Shown here in pieces: positions 1 to 4,341 of a DNA stretch of 5,577 nt. Each line of letters starts with the position of its first letter. Within the stretch, counting starts at the first letter, position 1. Source of the DNA: Clostridiaceae bacterium (lineage in GTDB: Bacteria > Bacillota > Clostridia > Oscillospirales > Acutalibacteraceae); the NCBI GenBank assembly GCA_016295895.1, contig JAEDKI010000131.1, positions 1-5,577 of the forward strand, in the 5' to 3' direction. The position numbers and the translations under genes were made by a program. The notes under the pieces were generated by a model. The model worked only from the letters and a program-made list of their open reading frames with translations. It searched no databases and was not told the DNA's origin.

Positions 1-377
1 TCATCTTCAGATGCGGCTTCGGAACAGACAAACATCTCGGACTGCTTGTATATTTCAAACTGTTCGGCGTTGTCGAGCGCCGCCTGACCGTCGTGATTGC
101 CGAAAGTTGCGGTGAAAGGAATTCTGCGATCTTCAAGCGGCTTTATCAGCGTTTTGATTGTCTTTTCAACATTTTCTTTTCCGTTTTTACCCGCAAAATG
201 AGAGGAATAGCCCTTTATCTGGTCACCCGTGAATATAACAAGATCGGGCTTCTCCGAATCAAGAGCCGCCTCAATGAGCCTGAGCGTGTCGGGCGAAACG
301 CAGGGTACTTCCTGAGTGTCGGCGATCTGCATGATTCTGAAATTTCCGTTTTTGAAATTCAAAGCTCTGTTTTGCAT
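1..377 (-). CDS. Calcineurin-like metallophosphoesterase, N-terminal 125 residues (partial)
   Basis: The reading frame is open from ATG 377 to the left edge, so the C-terminal part lies outside the window. Three metallophosphoesterase blocks are visible: a strand-loop IADTQ with Asp20 and Gln22 where the family normally has D-x-H, FTGDQ with metal-ligand Asp52, and GNHD at residues 93-96. The spacing fits a binuclear metal hydrolase of the calcineurin-like superfamily. The text around these motifs resembles the Dcr2/purple-acid-phosphatase-29-like branch, an assignment from memory. No signal peptide or membrane segment is seen, so the protein is probably cytosolic. The start is fixed by GGGAGG four bases upstream of ATG. 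The gene lies 75 bp downstream of the PRPP-synthetase-like gene on the same strand, with a stem-loop between them and no clear promoter. The substrate is unknown: it could act on phosphoproteins, nucleotides or phosphodiesters. Confidence 0.85.
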   Translation of the reverse strand, partial: MQNRALNFKNGNFRIMQIADTQEVPCVSPDTLRLIEAALDSEKPDLVIFTGDQIKGYSSHFAGKNGKENVEKTIKTLIKPLEDRRIPFTATFGNHDGQAALDNAEQFEIYKQSEMFVCSEAASED

Positions 378-395
378 ATTTTCCTCCCGTTTTGA

Positions 396-440
396 AAAGG
401 ATCGGATAAAAAGTCACGCAAGACGATTATCCGATCCTTT
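396..440 (-). terminator. Perfect 14-bp stem-loop between PRPP-synthetase-like and phosphoesterase genes
   Basis: AAAGGATCGGATAA (396-409) is exactly complementary to TTATCCGATCCTTT (427-440), with a 17-nt loop. It begins 12 bp after the stop codon of the PRPP-synthetase-like gene. Read on the minus strand the stem is followed by only TTTTC, three of whose Ts belong to the stem, so it is a weak-looking intrinsic terminator. It could also be an RNA-stabilising or partial-read-through element. The downstream ribosome binding site follows within about 10 nt, leaving no room for another promoter. Confidence 0.7.
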
Positions 441-452
441 AATTTTTAATGT

Positions 453-1640
453 TTAAACCTCTTCGGGCTTCTTGAAGCCGTATTTAACAAGGATGTTGTT
501 GATTCTGTCCTTGGGGTCGAGCAGATGACTGATTGATTCGTCATGGTTGAGGGTGTCGATGATGTAGGAGCAATACTTCGACATATCAACGCTGACATAC
601 CATTCTCTTGAAAGCAGTTCGGGGGTTGAATAAATAAGGTTTGTTGTGAAAACCTTGCTGATAAGGCCGTCTTTGTAAGCCTTGTCGAATGAATCAAGTC
701 CGTTGCAGAAAAGGCCGAACGAAGCGCAGATGTAAATTCTGTTGGCTTTGAGCTCTTTGAGCTTTGTTGCAACCTCAATCATCGAATCGCCGGAGGAAAT
801 CATGTCGTCGATGATGATAACATCCTTGCCTTCAACATTATCGCCGAGAAATTCATGGGCGATAATCGGATTTCTGCCGTCAATTATAACCGAATAGTCA
901 CGGCGTTTATAGAACATGCCGAGCTCAAGGCCTAAAACGGAGGAGAAGTAAATGCAGCGGCTCATTCCGCCCTCGTCGGGGGAAACAACCATCATGTGAT
1001 CGTTGTCAAGCTTCAGGTCGCTGATGTTTTTGCACATAGCCTTTATCATCTGATAAACGGGCTGAACATTTTCAAAACCTTTCTGAGGAATTGCGTTCTG
1101 AACTCTTGCATCGTGAGCGTCAAAGGTGATGATATTGTCAACTCCGAGGCTCAGGCAAAGCTCACGAAGCATATCGGAGCAGTCGAGAGATTCTCTGCTG
1201 GAGCGTCTGTGCTGCCTGCCCTCATAAAGCATGGGCATGATAACGGTGATTCTTCTTGCCTTGCCGGCAATTGCGCTGATAGCTCTTTTGAGGTTTGCGA
1301 AGTGATCGTCGGGGCTCATGGGAACATAACGGCCATACATTTTGTATTCAACGCCGTAGTTGAAAGCGTCGCAGAGAATGAAAATGTCAAATCCTCTGAC
1401 GGTCTGGTTGATAACGCATTTTCCTTCGCCCGTTCCGAATCTCGGGAAAGAGGCTTTGATAAGATATGTGTCTCTTTCATAGCCGGCAAACGGAAGCGTC
1501 ATTTTGTGTTCGCTGTCTCTTTCTTTTCTCCATGTGACAAGATACTGGTCGATTTTCGCCGCAAAAGCTTCGCAGCCGGGCAGCGCAAGTATTCCGAGCT
1601 GACCGTAGGGAATGGTTCTGAAATCTTCATAATCAGGCAT
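453..1640 (-). CDS. prs: Ribose-phosphate pyrophosphokinase (PRPP synthetase), long clostridial-type variant
   Basis: The 395-residue product resembles PRPP synthetase, which makes PRPP from ribose 5-phosphate and ATP for nucleotide, His and Trp synthesis. Landmarks in order are: TVRGFDIF (80-87), equivalent to the usual SVRGxDVF; GRQHRR (141-146), matching the ATP-loop RQD(R/K) block; FDAHDARVQ (173-181), the metal/ATP-binding D-x-H region; SPDEGGMSR (220-228); KRR at 245-247, the catalytic flexible-loop signature; the PRPP loop IIIDDMISSGDSM (275-287); and a C-terminal TTN plus SISHLL. It is about 80 residues longer than the usual ~315. The extra length is mainly insertions around residues 37-65 and 91-110 and a short C-terminal tail. 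The PRPP loop reads DDMISSGDS rather than the common DDMIDTGGT-like form. GGAGG (1649-1653) supports ATG 1640. The gene has a likely promoter of its own just upstream and is followed by a stem-loop. The family is secure. That it is the cell's main PRPP synthetase, rather than a paralogue with an altered role, is not shown. Confidence 0.9.
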   Translation of the reverse strand: MPDYEDFRTIPYGQLGILALPGCEAFAAKIDQYLVTWRKERDSEHKMTLPFAGYERDTYLIKASFPRFGTGEGKCVINQTVRGFDIFILCDAFNYGVEYKMYGRYVPMSPDDHFANLKRAISAIAGKARRITVIMPMLYEGRQHRRSSRESLDCSDMLRELCLSLGVDNIITFDAHDARVQNAIPQKGFENVQPVYQMIKAMCKNISDLKLDNDHMMVVSPDEGGMSRCIYFSSVLGLELGMFYKRRDYSVIIDGRNPIIAHEFLGDNVEGKDVIIIDDMISSGDSMIEVATKLKELKANRIYICASFGLFCNGLDSFDKAYKDGLISKVFTTNLIYSTPELLSREWYVSVDMSKYCSYIIDTLNHDESISHLLDPKDRINNILVKYGFKKPEEV

Positions 1641-1660
1641 GTCGATATCCTCCGCTCTTT

Positions 1661-1688
1661 ATTATAAACATATTCTACTATATTTCAG
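1661..1688 (-). promoter_or_regulatory. Candidate sigma-A promoter of the PRPP-synthetase-like gene
   Basis: Read on the minus strand there is CTGAAA (1688-1683, 4/6 to TTGACA), a 16-nt spacer and a perfect TATAAT (1666-1661). It sits just downstream of the terminator of the CDF gene, where a new transcript would be expected to start. The predicted start near 1654 lies almost on top of the GGAGG at 1653-1649, giving an unusually short leader of about 14 nt. This lowers confidence in the exact assignment. Confidence 0.5.
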
Positions 1689-1722
1689 CATAATAATAAA
1701 GGTTTTATCGAAAAAATCCATG

Positions 1723-1769
1723 AAAAAAATCGGCAAAAATTTAAGATAATTTTGGGCATTTTGCCGATT
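1723..1769 (-). terminator. Intrinsic terminator of the mscS-CDF operon
   Basis: On the minus strand AATCGGCAAAA (1769-1759) pairs perfectly with TTTTGCCGATT (1738-1728) across a 20-nt loop. The stem runs directly into a tract of seven Ts (1729-1723). It starts 15 bp after the CDF stop codon and upstream of the next gene's promoter, the expected place for a rho-independent terminator. Confidence 0.85.
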
Positions 1770-1784
1770 GATGCAAAGCGGGGG

Positions 1785-2951
1785 TTAAATTGCGAAGCTT
1801 CTGTCGATATTAATTACGGTGAAGAACTTCTTATCCTTTTTCTTAACCTGTTCGTCAACCCTTTTCTTGAAATCTTCCTCGGTTATTCCCGATTTTCTCG
1901 GCAGAACGACATCAAAAATCAGATTTGTGTGAGTCGGTCCGTCAACAACCCTGAAATCGTGCATGCTTGCATCGCTGCATATTTCCGTTACGATTTCACA
2001 AACCATGTCTTTCAGCTCGTGAGTGCGTTCATCGTTGATGATGGGGTCCATATGTATTGATATTTCGATTCCGAGCTGACGCTTTATTTCACGCTCGATA
2101 AGGTCGATTGTGTCGTGACTGTGAAGAATGTCAATGTCGGCAGGAACCTCGGCGTGAAGCGAGCCGTAGACCTTTGAATGGCCGTAGCTGTGAAGCACAA
2201 GGTCATGTATCCCAACGATTCCGTCATATGACATAACAAGTTTTTCAAGCCTGTCAACCGTTTCTTTTTCGGGCGGTTCACCGAGCAGGGGACCCATTGT
2301 TCCTTTGATAATATCAATGCCTGCATAGATGATAACAAGCGCAACGACAATGCCCATGACGGCGTCTATCGGCCAATCGGTGAATTTTGAGCAGACAAGA
2401 GCGATAAGCGAGCAGCTTGTTGCGGCGATATCGCCGAGGCTGTCGGTAACAACTGCGTTAACGGCAACGGAATTAATCATTTTGCCGATTCTGCGGTTGA
2501 AGAATGCAAGCCACAGCTTTGCGAGAATAGAAAAAACGAGAACAAGAACGGCGGGAACGCTGAAAACAACCGTTTCGGGATTTCTGAATTTATCAACCGA
2601 GGTTTTAATCAGCTCAACGCCCATGATAAGAATAAAAAATGCAAGCGTCAGAGCGGAAACATATTCAACTCTGCCGTGGCCGAACGGGTGCTCATCGTCG
2701 GCGGGCTTGCCTGAAATTTTAAAGCCGACAAGGTTGATTATCGATGAAATTGCGTCAAAACTATTGTTGGCACCGTCGGCGATTATCGAAATACTCTTTG
2801 TTATCAGACCGAAAATAACCTTTGAGACCGAAAGCAGTATGTTCAGCAATATGCCGACCGTTCCGCTCAGAGTTCCGAGGCGGGTTCTGACGGATTCGTT
2901 TTCTGTGTTCTGATAGTCCTTGACAAAGAGTTTTATCAAAAGGTTTGACAT
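1785..2951 (-). CDS. Cation diffusion facilitator (CDF) exporter, probable Mn2+ type
   Basis: The 388-residue product is a CDF-family metal/proton antiporter of the cytoplasmic membrane. Six hydrophobic segments are seen near residues 31-52, 53-78, 97-117, 129-150, 162-188 and 194-215. TM2 carries ADGANNSFD with Asn62-x3-Asp66, TM5 carries Asp170-x3-Asp174, and HPFGHGR is at 88-94 in the TM2-TM3 loop. The Asn-Asp/Asp-Asp quartet is the pattern described for Mn2+ exporters such as streptococcal MntE. Zn2+ members usually have a His in one position, so Mn2+ is inferred, with Fe2+ possible. After TM6 comes the usual His-rich cytoplasmic domain (about 222-303). A second similar-sized alpha/beta segment (about 310-385, with HDFRVVDG and NLIFDVV) makes it longer than the ~300-residue family norm. 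AAGGAG lies 7 nt before ATG 2951 and overlaps the end of the preceding mscS-like gene, so the two are probably co-translated. Confidence 0.93.
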   Translation of the reverse strand: MSNLLIKLFVKDYQNTENESVRTRLGTLSGTVGILLNILLSVSKVIFGLITKSISIIADGANNSFDAISSIINLVGFKISGKPADDEHPFGHGRVEYVSALTLAFFILIMGVELIKTSVDKFRNPETVVFSVPAVLVLVFSILAKLWLAFFNRRIGKMINSVAVNAVVTDSLGDIAATSCSLIALVCSKFTDWPIDAVMGIVVALVIIYAGIDIIKGTMGPLLGEPPEKETVDRLEKLVMSYDGIVGIHDLVLHSYGHSKVYGSLHAEVPADIDILHSHDTIDLIEREIKRQLGIEISIHMDPIINDERTHELKDMVCEIVTEICSDASMHDFRVVDGPTHTNLIFDVVLPRKSGITEEDFKKRVDEQVKKKDKKFFTVINIDRSFAI

Positions 2952-2955
2952 GGTA

Positions 2956-3798
2956 TCACTCCTTAACTATATGAACATCAAGCTGATTATAGGGGATGGG
3001 GATTCCGTTGCTGTCAAAGGCGAGCTTTACGGCCTCCTGCATTGAATAAAATGCGTCCCAATAGTCGTCGCTTGAGCACCAGATGAGGCAGGCAAGGTTT
3101 ATTGAGCTTGAAGCGTGCTCCTTGACAGCAATGATGGGTGCGGGGTCGGTGAGAATAAGCTTGTTTGCTTTGACCGTCTCAAGCAGAACCTCTTTTGCCT
3201 TTGAAATATCGGCATCGTAGGAGACGGAAAAAACGAGGTCAAGTCTGCGCCTGCTCTCGGAATTGTAGTTGATGATATTACTGCTTGTTATTGTCGAATT
3301 AGGAATAATAACACGCTTGTTATCGAGCGTTATAAGCTCGGTATACATCATTTTTATCTCGTGAACCTTGCCGCTGACAGAGCCGATATCGATATAATCT
3401 CCGCTCTTGAACGGATGGTTAACAAGAATCTGAATTCCGCTTGCAAGCTGACTGATGCTCGATTGCAGGCCGATACCGGCGGTAATTCCCGCAGCTCCGA
3501 GGGCCGTTAAAAATGAATTCACATCAATATTTAATGTTGAAAGAGCCGAAAGAATAACGGCAAATTTCAGAATCAGCGTTACAATTGTTCTGATAAATGA
3601 ATGAATCGAGGGGTCAATGCCCTTGGCGCACAGAGCCTTGATAAGAATTTTACCGATAAGATTTGCAACGGTAAAGCCGACGGCGATTATGATTGCCGCA
3701 GATATCAGCAGGGGCAGCTTTGAAATGATCAGCGCAATGATGCCTTCAAGGTCTCTTTCCTTTATTAATTCTGCAAGGTCGAGCGGATAAAATTTCAT
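2956..3798 (-). CDS. mscS: Small-conductance mechanosensitive channel, MscS family
   Basis: The 280-residue product has the size and layout of E. coli MscS (286 residues), a heptameric inner-membrane channel that opens under membrane tension to release solutes after osmotic downshock. TM1 is about residues 26-50, TM2 68-89, and the pore helix TM3 95-128. TM3 holds the Gly/Ala pattern LGAAGITAGIGLQ (100-112), with hydrophobic gate positions Ile105 and Ile109 where E. coli has Leu. Gly121 is kept, but the E. coli Gly113 kink position is Ser. NHPFKSGDYIDIG (127-139) opens the beta domain. VIIPNSTI and NIINY follow, then the vestibule domain ending in GIPIPYNQLDV, a family hallmark. GGAGG lies about 10 nt before ATG 3798. 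It is the first gene of a two-gene unit with the CDF exporter, which starts 4 nt beyond its stop. The family is certain; true mechanosensitivity and conductance are inferred. Confidence 0.95.
   Translation of the reverse strand: MKFYPLDLAELIKERDLEGIIALIISKLPLLISAAIIIAVGFTVANLIGKILIKALCAKGIDPSIHSFIRTIVTLILKFAVILSALSTLNIDVNSFLTALGAAGITAGIGLQSSISQLASGIQILVNHPFKSGDYIDIGSVSGKVHEIKMMYTELITLDNKRVIIPNSTITSSNIINYNSESRRRLDLVFSVSYDADISKAKEVLLETVKANKLILTDPAPIIAVKEHASSSINLACLIWCSSDDYWDAFYSMQEAVKLAFDSNGIPIPYNQLDVHIVKE
2959..2964 (-). promoter_or_regulatory. Ribosome binding site of the CDF gene, embedded in the mscS-like gene
   Basis: AAGGAG forms the last two sense codons (Lys-Glu) of the channel gene and is followed by its TGA stop and then, after 4 nt, the CDF ATG at 2951. 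The spacing from Shine-Dalgarno to ATG is 7 nt. This arrangement indicates translational coupling and fixes the CDF start. Confidence 0.85.
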
Positions 3799-3855
3799 TT
3801 TTATGTTTCCTCCTTGTTTTTCGGGAATTGCATTTGCCTGCTAACTCGTCTCAAT

Positions 3856-3884
3856 ATTATACTCTCTTTCACAAAAATAGGCAA
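3856..3884 (-). promoter_or_regulatory. Sigma-A-like promoter of the mscS-CDF operon
   Basis: On the minus strand TTGCCT (3884-3879, 4/6 to consensus) is followed by 17 nt and a perfect TATAAT (3861-3856). The predicted start near 3849 gives a leader of about 50 nt containing the AAGGAGG site. A CACAAAAA half-site (3870-3877) lies within the spacer. Confidence 0.7.
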
Positions 3885-3892
3885 TAGTCACA

Positions 3893-3910
3893 CACAAAAA
3901 AGTTTTTGTG
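3893..3910. repeat. Inverted repeat between the divergent promoters, possible operator
   Basis: CACAAAAA (3893-3900) and TTTTTGTG (3903-3910) are perfect inverted copies separated by two bases. A third copy, CACAAAAA, occurs in direct orientation at 3870-3877, 23 bp away, inside the mscS promoter spacer. The repeat lies upstream of both predicted transcription starts, so it would act as DNA (an operator or a bent A-tract) rather than as an RNA hairpin. AT-rich composition makes chance occurrence possible. Confidence 0.4.
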
Positions 3911-3934
3911 GTATATATTCTGTCATTTTTGGTA

Positions 3935-3963
3935 TTGAAATAGCAAAAAAATTGATATATAAT
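3935..3963 (+). promoter_or_regulatory. Strong sigma-A promoter of the V-type ATPase operon
   Basis: TTGAAA (3935-3940, 5/6 to consensus), a spacer of exactly 17 bp, and a perfect TATAAT (3958-3963). The predicted start near 3970 leaves a short leader of about 26 nt with GGAGGG (3981-3986) nine bases before the ATG. No riboswitch or attenuator fits in this leader. Confidence 0.8.
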
Positions 3964-3995
3964 AATATAAATTCTTTTATGGAGGGCGATTTTTT

Positions 3996-4304
3996 ATGGC
4001 TTCCGAAATGGTGAATGCGCTCCTTGCCGCCGAAAAATCCGGTGCGCTTGAAACCGCTTCTGCGGCGGAAAAAGGAGAAAAAATGATTGCAGATGCCAAA
4101 GCAAAAGCTTCCGAAAGAGAAGAATTTCTCAAAAATGAGGCTAACAAAGCCGCAAGAGAGATGATTTCCGTAGCGATGGCTGAAAGCAAGAAAATGCAGG
4201 ATGAAGCGGCAAAAAATGCAAAATCAAAGGCAGAGGAAATCAAATCGGCTGCGCTGAAAAAGAGTGATGAAGCCGTTTCGGCGATAATCAGCGAGATGAT
4301 TTGA
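3996..4304 (+). CDS. V/A-type ATPase peripheral-stalk subunit G/H (NtpF/AhaH-like)
   Basis: The 102-residue product is almost wholly Ala, Lys, Glu, Ser and Met. It has no Pro, Cys, Trp, Tyr or His, and a single Phe at 44, as expected for one long alpha helix or coiled coil. Small proteins of this type (AhaH in archaea, subunit G in Thermus, NtpF in Enterococcus hirae) pair with subunit E to form the peripheral stalk that holds the catalytic head to subunit I. Low-complexity helices are hard to identify by sequence alone, so the call rests mainly on size, composition and its position directly before subunit I, the usual first place in such operons. GGAGGG nine bases upstream supports ATG 3996. 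A strong promoter precedes it, and 37 bp separate its stop from the next start. Confidence 0.8.
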   Translation: MASEMVNALLAAEKSGALETASAAEKGEKMIADAKAKASEREEFLKNEANKAAREMISVAMAESKKMQDEAAKNAKSKAEEIKSAALKKSDEAVSAIISEMI

Positions 4305-4327
4305 GCCTGCGCCTTAAAATCTATATC

Positions 4328-4335
4328 AGGGAGGT
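4328..4335 (+). promoter_or_regulatory. Ribosome binding site that fixes the TTG start of subunit I
   Basis: AGGGAGGT lies 6 nt upstream of TTG 4342. The next in-frame ATG, at 4357, would be about 21 nt away, too far for this site, and would remove the opening MAKLK residues that fit the family's N-terminus. Confidence 0.8.
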
Positions 4336-4341
4336 GTTTTC

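Noticed and set aside
93..395. 100-codon plus-strand frame opposite the phosphoesterase
   Set aside because: It is antisense to a gene with D-x-Q, GD and GNHD motifs and a good ribosome binding site, and has no support of its own.
996..1667. 223-codon plus-strand open frame opposite the PRPP-synthetase-like gene
   Set aside because: It is fully antisense to a protein with clear family motifs, has no convincing ribosome binding site, and its translation shows no recognisable domain. It is a codon-bias shadow.
2329..2913. 194-codon plus-strand open frame opposite the CDF gene
   Set aside because: It is antisense to a well-supported transporter, and its Thr/Ser/Ile-rich text mirrors the hydrophobic codons of the real gene.
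3799..3855. Possible Mn-sensing yybP-ykoY-type riboswitch ahead of the mscS-CDF operon
   Set aside because: The predicted leader is only about 50 nt and shows no paired arms. That is too short for this riboswitch class.
3814..4014. 66-codon plus-strand frame across the divergent intergenic region
   Set aside because: It spans both promoters and the start of the stalk gene, lacks a ribosome binding site, and has no family resemblance.
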